This document shows positions 17,448 through 25,921 of a DNA stretch of 64,000 nt, piece by piece. Positions within the stretch are counted from its first letter, which is position 1. Each line of letters opens with the position of its first letter. Under the pieces are notes generated by a model. The model did no database searches and was not told where the DNA came from. It saw nothing but the letters and a program-made list of their open reading frames with translations. This DNA comes from Clostridia bacterium. Lineage in GTDB: Bacteria > Bacillota > Clostridia > Christensenellales > Aristaeellaceae. The DNA lies in assembly GCA_017519405.1 (NCBI GenBank), contig JAFWSH010000005.1:1-64000 (forward strand), given 5' to 3'. The position numbers and the translations under genes were made by a program.

Positions 17448-18383
17448 ATGAAAGAGACCTTCACGTTCCGGTCCGCCGATGGAAAGACCATGATCCATGC
17501 CGCCCGGTGGATCCCCCAGGTGGAGCCCCGGTGGATCCTGCAGCTGACCCACGGCATGGTGGAGTACATCGACCGCTACGATCCCTTCGCCACCTGGCTC
17601 AGCGGCCTGGGCGTCCTCTGCGTGGGCCATGACCACCTGGGCCACGGCGCCTCCGTCACCGACCAGAAGGAATGGGGCTATTTTGACCACGACCACCCCT
17701 CCGGCGTCCTGGTGGAGGACATGCACGCCCTGCGGCTGCAGACCCAGCGGGATTACCCGGACCTCCCCTATTTCATGCTGGGGCACTCCATGGGCTCCTA
17801 CCTGCTGCGGAAGTACCTGGCCCTCCACGGGGAGGGGCTGGCCGGGGCGCTGATTGTGGGCACCGGGGACGTGGCCCCGGCGGCGGCGGCCTTCGGCAGC
17901 GGGCTGTGCAGGTTTCTCAGCCTCTTCCGGGGGGATCACTACCGCTCCCGGGCCGTGGCGGGCCTGGCCATGGGCGGCGGCGCCTACGCCAAATTCGACG
18001 CCACCGGCCGGGAGCCCCAGCGCTCCTGGCTCACCCGGGACACCGCCATTGTGGAAAAGTATTACCGGGACCCCCGCTGCACCTTTCTCTTCACCCTGAA
18101 CGGCTACCGCGGGCTCTTTGAGGCGGTGAACTTCGCCGGCAAAAAGGAAAACGCGGCGCGGATCCCGGCGGACCTGCCCCTGCTGCTCACCTCGGGCCAG
18201 GAGGATCCCGTGGGGGATCTGGGGGCGGGGGTGCGCCGGGTAGAGGCCCTCTACCGGGCCGCCGGCATCCGGGACCTGTCCATGAAGCTCTACCCCGGCG
18301 CCCGCCATGAGATCCTCAACGAGACCAACCGCCAGGAGGTCTGGCAGGATATGTACGACTGGATGGAGGCAAGACTGCCGTGA
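17448..18383 (+). CDS. alpha/beta hydrolase, monoacylglycerol lipase-like (hydrolase 4)
   Basis: A 311-residue cytoplasmic hydrolase. LQLTHGMVEYIDRYDPFATW is the hydrolase-4/lysophospholipase oxyanion region, GHDHLGHG follows, and MLGHSMGSYLLRKYL contains the GxSxG nucleophile. The Asp lies in LLLTSGQEDPVGD and the His in YPGARHEILNE, so the Ser-Asp-His triad is complete. It probably deacylates monoacylglycerol or lysophospholipid. The ATG at 17448 follows GAAAGGAG; the frame is open further upstream but crosses the promoter. The end overlaps the next gene (GTGA). Confidence 0.85.
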   Translation: MKETFTFRSADGKTMIHAARWIPQVEPRWILQLTHGMVEYIDRYDPFATWLSGLGVLCVGHDHLGHGASVTDQKEWGYFDHDHPSGVLVEDMHALRLQTQRDYPDLPYFMLGHSMGSYLLRKYLALHGEGLAGALIVGTGDVAPAAAAFGSGLCRFLSLFRGDHYRSRAVAGLAMGGGAYAKFDATGREPQRSWLTRDTAIVEKYYRDPRCTFLFTLNGYRGLFEAVNFAGKKENAARIPADLPLLLTSGQEDPVGDLGAGVRRVEALYRAAGIRDLSMKLYPGARHEILNETNRQEVWQDMYDWMEARLP

Positions 18384-18814
18384 CCGTGAAGAGCTGGCGG
18401 TGCCCCAACTGCAGCGCCAACATGTCGCTCCACGCGGAGGAGGGCGTCTTCCGCTGCCCCTACTGCAGCACCGTGCTCACCGTCGGGGATGTGACGGAGC
18501 TGGTGCAGCGTGCCCGGGAAAAGGCGGACAAGGAGGCGGCGGTCCGGACCGCACCGCCCCCTGTGGAGCCCCTGACCGTGGAGAAGACCGCGCGCCCCCG
18601 GGGCGGGGTGCTGGCCGCCATCGTGGCGGCCGCCCGCTGGGCGCTGGGCACGGCCTGTGTGCTGTGGATCACCCTCCTGCTGATGGTGCTGCTATTCGGC
18701 GGCCAGTCATTCTACGGCATGGAGCTGGTGGCCCTGGGCATCATGATGCTGCCCGCCGTGGCCGGGCTGGTCTGTCTGTACACCACCGGAAAGCACAGGA
18801 AAACCGGGAAATGA
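18380..18814 (+). CDS. zinc-ribbon membrane protein of unknown function
   Basis: A 144-residue protein with an N-terminal zinc ribbon (CPNC at about residues 8-11, CPYC at about 28-31), a charged linker and two C-terminal hydrophobic segments (about residues 82-110 and 115-135), so the ribbon probably faces the cytoplasm. The GTG start at 18380 overlaps the hydrolase stop and the end overlaps an ATG of the next frame. No function can be assigned. Confidence 0.7.
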   Translation: MTVKSWRCPNCSANMSLHAEEGVFRCPYCSTVLTVGDVTELVQRAREKADKEAAVRTAPPPVEPLTVEKTARPRGGVLAAIVAAARWALGTACVLWITLLLMVLLFGGQSFYGMELVALGIMMLPAVAGLVCLYTTGKHRKTGK

Positions 18815-18855
18815 CTCAGGCGCCCGGGGACGGGCGGGAAGAGGAGGAGACGCAG

Positions 18856-19845
18856 ATGCCGGAGATGAACGTGGAACGGGCCGGCACCGTGGTCATCCTG
18901 GCCACCGGCGGCACCATCGCCGGGGTGGGCGAGGCCGGCAGGACCATCGGCTACCGGCCCGGCGCCCTGACGGTGGAGGACCTGCTGGGGGCGGTGCCGG
19001 GCCTGCAGGAAGTGGCCCCTGTCCAGGCGCTGCAGTTCTGCAACCTGAACTCGGACGACATCACCGGGGAGATCTGGCTGGAACTGACCCGGACCATCAA
19101 CCGCCTGGCGGAGAACCCCCATGTGGCGGGCTTCGTCGTCACCCACGGAACGGACACCCTGGAGGAGACGGCCTATTTTCTCAACCTGACCCTGAAAACC
19201 GCCAAGCCCGTGGTGCTCACCGGCTCCATGCGGCCCTCCACCTCCTTCTCCCCCGACGGCCCCATGAACCTGTACCAGGCGGTGTGCGTGGCGGCCTCCC
19301 CCCAGGCGGTGGGCAAGGGGGTGCTGGCGGTCTTCTCCGACCATATCTATGCCGCCCGCTCCGTCACCAAGACCAGCACCTACCATGTCATGGCCATCTC
19401 CGCCGGGGAGATGGGCTCCATCGGCATTGTCCGGGACCGGGAGGTCTACCTCTACGAGACCCCGGCCAAGCGTCACACCCTGGACACCCCCTTTGACGTG
19501 AGCACCCTGGAGCGCCTGCCCCGGGTGTCGGTAATCTATTTCGCCGTGGACGCGGACCCGGCGCTGCTGCGCTGGGCGGCGGAGCACGCGGATGGCCTGG
19601 TGATCGCCGGGGCCGGCGCCGGGGAGTACAGCCAGGCCTTCAAGGAGGTCATCAGCACCCTGACCATCCCGGTGGTGGCCAGCTCCCGCATCGACGACGG
19701 CGTCATCACCCAGGACAGCGTGCTGTGCGCCAACACCATCGCCGCCGACAACCTCCCCGCCCAGAAGGCCGCCATCCTGCTGCGGTTAGCCCTGACCCTC
19801 ACCACGGATCCGGCGGCCATCCGGGCCATGTTCTCCCTCTATTGA
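18856..19845 (+). CDS. L-asparaginase, type II family
   Basis: A protein of about 329 residues with the asparaginase/glutaminase signatures ILATGGTIAG (nucleophile Thr) and VVTHGTDTLEETAYFLNL (Thr-Asp pair); SDD, the KPVVLTGSMRP strand and DGPMNLYQAV also match. It hydrolyses asparagine to aspartate and ammonia. No signal peptide is present, so unlike classical secreted type II enzymes it is probably cytoplasmic. The start at 18856 is preferred because GAGGAGG lies 8 nt upstream; an ATG at 18811 overlapping the previous stop is the alternative. It is cotranscribed with upstream genes and 35 bp before dxr. Confidence 0.9.
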   Translation: MPEMNVERAGTVVILATGGTIAGVGEAGRTIGYRPGALTVEDLLGAVPGLQEVAPVQALQFCNLNSDDITGEIWLELTRTINRLAENPHVAGFVVTHGTDTLEETAYFLNLTLKTAKPVVLTGSMRPSTSFSPDGPMNLYQAVCVAASPQAVGKGVLAVFSDHIYAARSVTKTSTYHVMAISAGEMGSIGIVRDREVYLYETPAKRHTLDTPFDVSTLERLPRVSVIYFAVDADPALLRWAAEHADGLVIAGAGAGEYSQAFKEVISTLTIPVVASSRIDDGVITQDSVLCANTIAADNLPAQKAAILLRLALTLTTDPAAIRAMFSLY

Positions 19846-19880
19846 TCCCCGGCCCATGACGCAGAAAAGAGCATGATTTC

Positions 19881-21035
19881 ATGAAAAGCATCACCATTTT
19901 GGGCTCCACCGGCTCCATCGGCACCCAAGCCCTGCAGCTGGTGGCCCTGCACCCCGACCGCTACCGGGTAGCCGCCCTCACCGCCCACGCCTCCCGGGAG
20001 GCCCTTTTTGAGCAGGTGCGGCGGTTCCGCCCCGCCTTTGCCGGCCTCACCGGCCTGCAGGAGGTGGGAGAGATTCCGGAGGACCTCGCCTTCTGCCGTT
20101 TCGCGGCGGGGCCGGAGGCCCTGCACATCGCCGCGGCGGAGGTCCCCGCGGACATGGTGCTGTGCAGCGTGGTGGGCATCGCCGGGCTGGCGGGGGTGAT
20201 GGACGCTCTCCGGGCCGGACGGCAGGTGCTCCTGGCCAACAAGGAGGCCCTGGTCACCGGGGGCCACCTGGTGACGGAGGCGGCCCGGAAGGCCGGGAAG
20301 CCCCTGCTGCCAGTGGACTCGGAGCACAGTGCCATCTTCCAGTGCCTCCAGGGGGCGGCGGGGAACCGGCCGGTCTCCCTGTGGCTGACGGCCTCCGGCG
20401 GCCCCTTCCGCACCTGGCCGAGGGAGAAGATCGAGCACGCCACCCGGCAGGAGGCCCTGCGCCACCCCAACTGGGCCATGGGCGCCAAGATCACCGTGGA
20501 CTCCGCCTCCATGTTCAACAAGGCCCTGGAGATCATGGAGGCCCGCTGGCTCTTCGACATGCCGGCGGAGCAAATCCAGGTGGTGGTGCACCCCCAGAGC
20601 ATCGTCCACTCGGCGGTGGCCTTCGCCGACGGGGCCGTCCTGGCCCAGCTGGGCATCCCGGACATGCGGGTGCCCATCGGCTACGCCATGAGCTGGCCGG
20701 AGCGCCTCCCCACCGGCGGGGCGCCCCTGAACCCCCTGACCCTGGGCAGCCTGACCTTTGAGCCCGGGGATCCGGAGCGCTTCCCCGCCCTGCGCCTGGC
20801 CGGGGAGTGTCTGCGGGCAGGCGGCGCCGCCTGCACCGTGCTCAACGGTGCCAACGAGGCGGCCGTGGCGGCCTTCCTGCGGGATGAGATCCCCTTCGGG
20901 GGCATCACCCGGCTGGTGGAGGAAGCCCTGGCGGCCCTCCCCTCCCTCCCGGCGGACAGCCTGGAGGACATCTATGAAGCGGACCGGGAGGCGCGCGCCC
21001 TGGTGGCGGAGCGCATCCGGAAAGGAACGGTATGA
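19881..21035 (+). CDS. dxr: 1-deoxy-D-xylulose-5-phosphate reductoisomerase
   Basis: A 384-residue enzyme of the MEP isoprenoid pathway, converting DXP to MEP with NADPH. ILGSTGSIGTQAL is the NADPH-binding start, NKEALVTGG follows, DSEHSAIFQCL carries the metal-binding Asp and Glu region, and SASMFNKALEIMEARWLFDM is the flexible substrate loop. Full length. It overlaps rseP by 4 bp (ATGA), forming dxr-rseP-ispG. The usual upstream cdsA/uppS genes are not here; asparaginase occupies that place. Confidence 0.95.
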   Translation: MKSITILGSTGSIGTQALQLVALHPDRYRVAALTAHASREALFEQVRRFRPAFAGLTGLQEVGEIPEDLAFCRFAAGPEALHIAAAEVPADMVLCSVVGIAGLAGVMDALRAGRQVLLANKEALVTGGHLVTEAARKAGKPLLPVDSEHSAIFQCLQGAAGNRPVSLWLTASGGPFRTWPREKIEHATRQEALRHPNWAMGAKITVDSASMFNKALEIMEARWLFDMPAEQIQVVVHPQSIVHSAVAFADGAVLAQLGIPDMRVPIGYAMSWPERLPTGGAPLNPLTLGSLTFEPGDPERFPALRLAGECLRAGGAACTVLNGANEAAVAAFLRDEIPFGGITRLVEEALAALPSLPADSLEDIYEADREARALVAERIRKGTV

Positions 21036-22117
21036 CCACTTTTCTCTATGTACTGCTGGCCCTGCTGCTGCTGGGCATTCTCATCACGGTGCACGAGTTC
21101 GGCCACTTCATCACCGCCCGGATGACGGGCATCGCGGTGAAGGAGTTCGGCATCGGCTTCGGCCCGAAGCTGGTCTCCTGGAAGGGCAAGAAGCACGGGA
21201 CGGTGTACTCCCTGCGGCTGCTGCCCCTGGGGGGCTTCAACGCCTTCTACGGGGAGGACGACGTCACCGGGGAGAGCCAGGACGATCCCCGGGCCTTCGG
21301 CAAGCAGGCCGTGTGGAAGCGGATGCTCACCATTCTCATGGGCCCGGGCATGAACTTTATCCTGGCCTTCCTGGTGATGGTGGGCTGGCTGTGGATCGGC
21401 GGGCTGGAGGTGCCCACCGCCGTGGAGCCCTTCATCACCGAGGTGGAGGCGGGCCGGCCGGCGGAGGCCGCGGGGCTCCGGGCCGGGGACGTGATCCTCA
21501 CCATCGACGGGGAGAATGTCCAGGACGGCACCATGGACACCCTCACCCGGGCCATCAGCGCCTGGAAGCCGGAAAACGGCCCCATGCAGCTGACGGTGCG
21601 CCGGGGGGAGGAGACGGTGGACCTGGCGCTGGAGCCCTTCTGGGACGAGGCGGAGGGCCGCTGGCGGCTGGGCATCGGCATCAGCAGCCGGGTCATTGCC
21701 TCGGAGCGGGTGCGGCTCACCCTCTGGGACGCCGTCACCAACAGCTGGGACAGCTGCGTCTATGTGGGGGGCACCATTCTCCGGGCCCTGCGGGACCTGG
21801 TGACCACCGGCGCGGGCTTTGACCAGACCTCCGGCCCTGTGGGCACCATCTCCATCATCAGCCAGGAGGTGCGCACCGGCGGCCTGGACGCCTTCCTGAA
21901 CCTGCTGGTGGTGATCTCCATCAACCTGGGGCTGGTCAACCTGATGCCCATCCCGGGGCTGGACGGCTCCCGCTTCCTCTTCCTGGTGCTGGAGGCCATC
22001 CGCCGCAAGCCCATTCCCCAGAAAGCGGAGGCTGTCATCAACCTCACCGGCATGGCCCTGCTCTTCGGCCTGATGATCTTCCTGACCTTCCACGACGTGA
22101 CCAACCTGATCAAATAA
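21032..22117 (+). CDS. rseP: RIP metalloprotease (site-2 protease family)
   Basis: A 361-residue membrane protease. HEFGHFITARMTG near residue 18 is the zinc HExxH motif in the first transmembrane segment, a PDZ domain follows (about residues 125-215, AAGLRAGDVILTIDGE), and NLMPIPGLDGSRFLF near 310 supplies the LDG zinc-ligand motif. It cleaves transmembrane substrates such as anti-sigma factors or signal peptide remnants. Its position between dxr and ispG is the standard Firmicutes arrangement. Confidence 0.93.
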   Translation: MTTFLYVLLALLLLGILITVHEFGHFITARMTGIAVKEFGIGFGPKLVSWKGKKHGTVYSLRLLPLGGFNAFYGEDDVTGESQDDPRAFGKQAVWKRMLTILMGPGMNFILAFLVMVGWLWIGGLEVPTAVEPFITEVEAGRPAEAAGLRAGDVILTIDGENVQDGTMDTLTRAISAWKPENGPMQLTVRRGEETVDLALEPFWDEAEGRWRLGIGISSRVIASERVRLTLWDAVTNSWDSCVYVGGTILRALRDLVTTGAGFDQTSGPVGTISIISQEVRTGGLDAFLNLLVVISINLGLVNLMPIPGLDGSRFLFLVLEAIRRKPIPQKAEAVINLTGMALLFGLMIFLTFHDVTNLIK

Positions 22118-22130
22118 GGGGGAGAGGCCC

Positions 22131-23195
22131 ATGGCTTCCCGGAACACAGTGAAAATCGGCTCCCTGCCCCTGGGCGGGGGCAACCCGGTGCTGGTGCAGT
22201 CCATGACCAACACCCCCACGGCGGACACGGCGGCCACCCTGGCGCAGATCCGCGCCCTGGCGGAGGCGGGCTGCGACCTGGTGCGGGTGACGGTGAACGA
22301 CGAGGCCGGCGCCGCGGCGGTGCGGACCCTGGTGGACGGCTCCCCCGTGCCCCTGGTGGCGGACATCCATTTCAACCACCGTCTGGCCATCCAGGCGGCG
22401 GAGAACGGCATCGCCAAGCTGCGGCTGAACCCCGGCAACGTGGGCGGGGAGGCCCATGTGCGGGAGGTGGCGGACTGCGCGAAGGCTCACCACATCCCCA
22501 TCCGCATCGGGGTGAACTCCGGCTCGGTGGAGAAGGCCCTGCTGGACCGCTACGGCGGCCCCACCCCGGAGGCCCTGGTGGAGAGCGCCCTGAACCACGC
22601 TGCCATGCTGGAGCGGGCCCACTTCTCCGATATTGTGCTGTCCATGAAGTCCTCGGACGTGCGGCTGACCATCGCAGCCTACCGTCTGGCGGCCCGGCGC
22701 TGCGACTACCCCCTGCATGTGGGGGTGACGGAGGCGGGGCTCCCCGGCCAGGGCACGGTGAAGAGCGCCATCGGCATCGGCGCCCTGCTGGCGGACGGCA
22801 TCGGGGACACCATCCGGGTGAGCCTCACCGGGGATCCCCTGCCGGAGGCCCAGGCCGCCTGGGACATCCTCCAGGCCCTGAACCTGCGGCCCCGGGGCAT
22901 CCAGCTCATCGCCTGCCCCACCTGCGGCCGCACCCGGATCAACCTGCCGGAGATCGCCCTGCGGGTGCAGGAGGAGCTCCGGGACATCCGGGTGCCCCTG
23001 AAGGTGGCGGTGATGGGCTGCGTGGTGAACGGCCCGGGAGAAGCCCGGGAGGCGGACGTGGGCATCGCCGGCGGGGACGGCTGCGGCGCCCTGTTCGTGA
23101 AGGGGGAGGCTCCCCGCCGGGTGGAGGGGGACCTGGCCGCCATCCTGATCGCGGAAGTCCGGCGCATCGCGGCGCAGAGGGAGGCAAGCCTGTGA
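22131..23195 (+). CDS. ispG: 4-hydroxy-3-methylbut-2-enyl-diphosphate synthase
   Basis: A 354-residue enzyme catalysing the penultimate MEP-pathway step (MEcPP to HMBPP). VLVQSMTNTPTADTAATLAQ and VADIHFNHRLA mark the TIM barrel, and the Fe-S cysteines are in CPTCGRTRINLPEIA and MGCVVNGPGEA. It is the short bacterial form. The ribosome binding site GGGGGAGAGG precedes the ATG. The end overlaps the GNAT gene (GTGA). Confidence 0.95.
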   Translation: MASRNTVKIGSLPLGGGNPVLVQSMTNTPTADTAATLAQIRALAEAGCDLVRVTVNDEAGAAAVRTLVDGSPVPLVADIHFNHRLAIQAAENGIAKLRLNPGNVGGEAHVREVADCAKAHHIPIRIGVNSGSVEKALLDRYGGPTPEALVESALNHAAMLERAHFSDIVLSMKSSDVRLTIAAYRLAARRCDYPLHVGVTEAGLPGQGTVKSAIGIGALLADGIGDTIRVSLTGDPLPEAQAAWDILQALNLRPRGIQLIACPTCGRTRINLPEIALRVQEELRDIRVPLKVAVMGCVVNGPGEAREADVGIAGGDGCGALFVKGEAPRRVEGDLAAILIAEVRRIAAQREASL

Positions 23196-23662
23196 TCCGG
23201 CCGGCCGAAGCCCGGGACATCCCCGGCCTGATGAACCTGCTGCACCAGGTGCTGGACCTGCACCACCGGGGCCGCCCCGATCTCTTCAAGCCCAACGCCA
23301 CCAAGTACGGCACGGCGGAGCTGGAGAGCATCCTGGCCGACCCGAACACCCCGGTGTTTGTCTTCACCGACAGCGCCGACACCCGGGTGCTGGGCTACGC
23401 CTTCTGCATCCGCCAGCAGATCCTGGGGGACAGCATCCGCACAGACATCCCCACCCTCTACATCGACGACCTGTGCGTGGACAGCGCCTGCCGGGGACAG
23501 GGCGTCGGTCGGCAGCTCTATGAGCATGTGCTGGCCTACGCCCGGGAGAAGGGGTACTACAACGTGACCCTGAACGTGTGGAGCTGCAACCCGGAGGCCA
23601 TGGCCTTCTATCAGCGCATGGGCCTGCGGCCCCAGAAGGTGGGCATGGAGGTGATCCTCTGA
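23192..23662 (+). CDS. GNAT-family N-acetyltransferase
   Basis: A 156-residue acetyltransferase. The acetyl-CoA loop is CRGQGVGRQLYEHVLAYARE near residues 104-122, preceded by the DDLCVDSA strand and followed by NPEAMAFYQRMGLRPQKVGM. The substrate is unknown. The start is GTG overlapping the ispG stop, so it is translated as the last gene of the dxr-rseP-ispG transcript. Confidence 0.88.
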   Translation: MIRPAEARDIPGLMNLLHQVLDLHHRGRPDLFKPNATKYGTAELESILADPNTPVFVFTDSADTRVLGYAFCIRQQILGDSIRTDIPTLYIDDLCVDSACRGQGVGRQLYEHVLAYAREKGYYNVTLNVWSCNPEAMAFYQRMGLRPQKVGMEVIL

Positions 23663-23718
23663 GCCGGGAGGATGCCGCGTTTTCATCAAATTCTCATTTT
23701 CTTTTCATGCAGTCTCCC

Positions 23719-23746
23719 TTGCAGCGGGAACGGCATGTGCTACAAT
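23719..23746 (+). promoter_or_regulatory. sigma-A promoter
   Basis: TTGCAG (23719-23724), 16 bp, TACAAT (23741-23746), upstream of the helical protein gene at 23813. Confidence 0.65.
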
Positions 23747-23812
23747 GAAACCGTGCCGGGGAGATCCCCGGCTGCGCAAAGACAGAATCAACCCTGGAAA
23801 GGAGTGTTGAAC

Positions 23813-24538
23813 ATGAGCGAACTGGAGAAGTTTTTGAAGGGCGTCCTGATGGGCGGCGTGGGCGTGGTGGCCACGGCGGTGGAGAAGACCACGGAGCTGG
23901 CCCAGAACCTGGTGAACAAGGGCACGGAAGTGGTGGAGGAGCAGAAAGGCCCGGTGGGCGAGCTGGTACAGCGCGGCCGCGGCCTGATGGACGACATCTC
24001 CGGCCAGATGGGCCGCGCCTGGGACGGCGTCCGCAAGACCCTGTCCGGCACCGCCCAGCCCACCCGGGAGGAGCGGGAAGTGCTCCGGGAGAGGCTGAAC
24101 GAGATGGACGAGCTGGAGGAGGAGCTGGACACGGTGGGCCGCGGCCTGGACACCCTCATGGGCCATGTGGGCCGCGCCGTGGAGCGCACCGGCGATGCCA
24201 TCGCCCGGATGGCGGAGACCCTGGCCCGGGAGCCGGAAACCCCCGTCTGCCCGCCCCAGCCCAAGGCGGAGGAGCAGCCGACCCCCGAACCTGCCGCCCC
24301 TGAGGCCGACGCGGCTGAGAAGGCTGCCCGGGCCGCCGAGGAGGGGGTCCGCACCATGGAGGACGAGCTGCGCAAGGCGCTGCAGTACATCCGCTCCCGC
24401 ATGGACGCGCCGGAGGGCGCCTCCCAGCCGGAGATGCAGGCCATCCGCCAGCGGCTGATGGACTTCGCCAAGGATGTGGCCGATGCCTTCCAGGCGGCCA
24501 ACCGCCCGGACAAGCCCGAAGACGGCGGCAACGGCTGA
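23813..24538 (+). CDS. helical cytoplasmic protein of unknown function
   Basis: A 241-residue, highly charged, mostly alpha-helical protein. Residues 1-60 resemble phasin or poly(hydroxyalkanoate)-granule-type amphipathic helices (FLKGVLMGGVGVVATAVEKT, LAQNLVNKGTEVVEEQKG). Residues 85-150 form a coiled coil rich in E/L/R, residues 152-185 are a Pro/Ala/Glu linker, and a second helical region ends the protein. It has no leader and no enzymatic motif. The ATG at 23813 follows AAAGGAG and a promoter; a terminator follows, so it is a single-gene unit. A scaffold or membrane-surface role is inferred weakly. Confidence 0.7.
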   Translation: MSELEKFLKGVLMGGVGVVATAVEKTTELAQNLVNKGTEVVEEQKGPVGELVQRGRGLMDDISGQMGRAWDGVRKTLSGTAQPTREEREVLRERLNEMDELEEELDTVGRGLDTLMGHVGRAVERTGDAIARMAETLAREPETPVCPPQPKAEEQPTPEPAAPEADAAEKAARAAEEGVRTMEDELRKALQYIRSRMDAPEGASQPEMQAIRQRLMDFAKDVADAFQAANRPDKPEDGGNG

Positions 24539-24553
24539 TCACGACAGCCTGAC

Positions 24554-24590
24554 GGAGAGCCTTTTCCCCCGGGGAGAAGGCTCTCCTTTT
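24554..24590 (+). terminator. intrinsic terminator
   Basis: GGAGAGCCTT (24554-24563) pairs with AAGGCTCTCC (24577-24586), followed by TTTT. Confidence 0.9.
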
Positions 24591-24619
24591 CACTCTCCCT
24601 TTCCGCTCCGGCGAAAGGC

Positions 24620-24648
24620 TTGCCACAACCTGTCTGATATGGTAGAAT
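24620..24648 (+). promoter_or_regulatory. sigma-A promoter of the GT4-hflX transcript
   Basis: TTGCCA (24620-24625), 17 bp, TAGAAT (24643-24648), 35 bp before the glycosyltransferase start. Confidence 0.75.
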
Positions 24649-24682
24649 GAGGGCGATCCTCACATCATCAGGAGGCTGAAGG

Positions 24683-25921
24683 ATGATCATCGGACAATTC
24701 TGTGATACCTGGCCGCCCCAGGTGGACGGAGTGGGCCGGGTGACGCTCAGCTATTGCCAGACGCTGACCGCCCTGGGTCATCAAACATATTATATCGCGC
24801 CCCAGTCCCCTTTTCCCACGGAAGCCCTGGGCTTTCCCGTGATTCTCTCCGCCAGCGTGAAGGTGCCCGGGGAGCTTTTCCGCATGGGGCTGCCGGGGCT
24901 GGATTTCCGTTACAGGAAAAAGCTGGACGAGGTGCCCTTCGACATTGTCCACGCCCAGAGCCCCTTCCTGGCGGGGGCGGAGGCCCGGCGCATCGCCCAC
25001 AAGCGCAACATCCCCCTGGTGAGCACCTTCCACTCCAAGTATTACGACGACGCCCTGGCCAAGACCCACTCCAAGGCCCTGGCCAAGATGGTGGTCAGCA
25101 GCATTGTGGACTTCTACAACCACTGCGACGGGGTGTGGACGGTGAACAACGCCACGGCGGAGGTGCTGCGGCAGTACGGCTACCGGGGCCGCATCCTGGT
25201 GATGGAGAACGGCACGGACCCGGAGCCCCTGGACGCCCGGGGCCAGCGGCTGCTGAACAAGCGCCTGACCCTGCTGCCTGAGGTCCCCACCCTGCTTTTC
25301 GTGGGCCAGCACAACTGGAAGAAGAACATCCACGGCATCCTGGGGGCCTGCGCCATCCTGCGGGAGCGGGGGGTGGACTTCCAGCTGGTGACCGCCGGGG
25401 ACGGCCCGGACTTTGAGGAGATCCGGGAGGAGGTCATCCGGCTCCACCTGGAGGACTGCACCACCATGCTGGGCTTCATGCGGGACCGGGGGGAGCTGAT
25501 GGCCCTGTACCACGCGGCGGACCTGCTGGTCTTCCCCAGCCTGTATGACAACGCGCCCATGGTGCTGCGGGAGGCGGCGGTCATGGGCACCCCGGGCCTG
25601 GTGGTGGCGGGGTCCTGCTCCGCCGAGGGCATCATCGACGACTACAACGGCTTCATCTCCCCCGGCGAGGGGCCGGAGGACATCGCCGACACCATCCAGC
25701 GGGCCTTGCCCCGGACCCTCCACGTGGGCCACTACGCCAAGGCCACCATCCCCGTGGCCTGGGACAAGATCATGCACCGGGTGGTGGCGGAGTATGAGCG
25801 CCTGATTGCGGAGCATCCGCTGCAGAAAATGACCCTGGGGGACATGGTGAAGAAACACAGCACCCCCACCCGGATCAACCTGAGCATACCGCCCGTCAGC
25901 GGGAAATGGAGAAAACCATGA
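24683..25921 (+). CDS. GT4-family glycosyltransferase
   Basis: A 412-residue GT-B glycosyltransferase. The N-terminal acceptor domain begins MIIGQFCDTWPPQVDGVGRV and contains AQSPFLAGAEARRIAHKRN and LVSTFHSKYYDD, typical of diacylglycerol glucosyltransferase/PimA-like GT4 enzymes. The C-terminal donor domain has LLFVGQHNWKKNIHGIL, and FPSLYDNAPMVLREAAVMGT holds a DX7E variant of the EX7E motif. It probably makes a glycolipid at the cytoplasmic membrane face; the sugar and acceptor are not certain. The gene overlaps the hflX start. Confidence 0.85.
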   Translation: MIIGQFCDTWPPQVDGVGRVTLSYCQTLTALGHQTYYIAPQSPFPTEALGFPVILSASVKVPGELFRMGLPGLDFRYRKKLDEVPFDIVHAQSPFLAGAEARRIAHKRNIPLVSTFHSKYYDDALAKTHSKALAKMVVSSIVDFYNHCDGVWTVNNATAEVLRQYGYRGRILVMENGTDPEPLDARGQRLLNKRLTLLPEVPTLLFVGQHNWKKNIHGILGACAILRERGVDFQLVTAGDGPDFEEIREEVIRLHLEDCTTMLGFMRDRGELMALYHAADLLVFPSLYDNAPMVLREAAVMGTPGLVVAGSCSAEGIIDDYNGFISPGEGPEDIADTIQRALPRTLHVGHYAKATIPVAWDKIMHRVVAEYERLIAEHPLQKMTLGDMVKKHSTPTRINLSIPPVSGKWRKP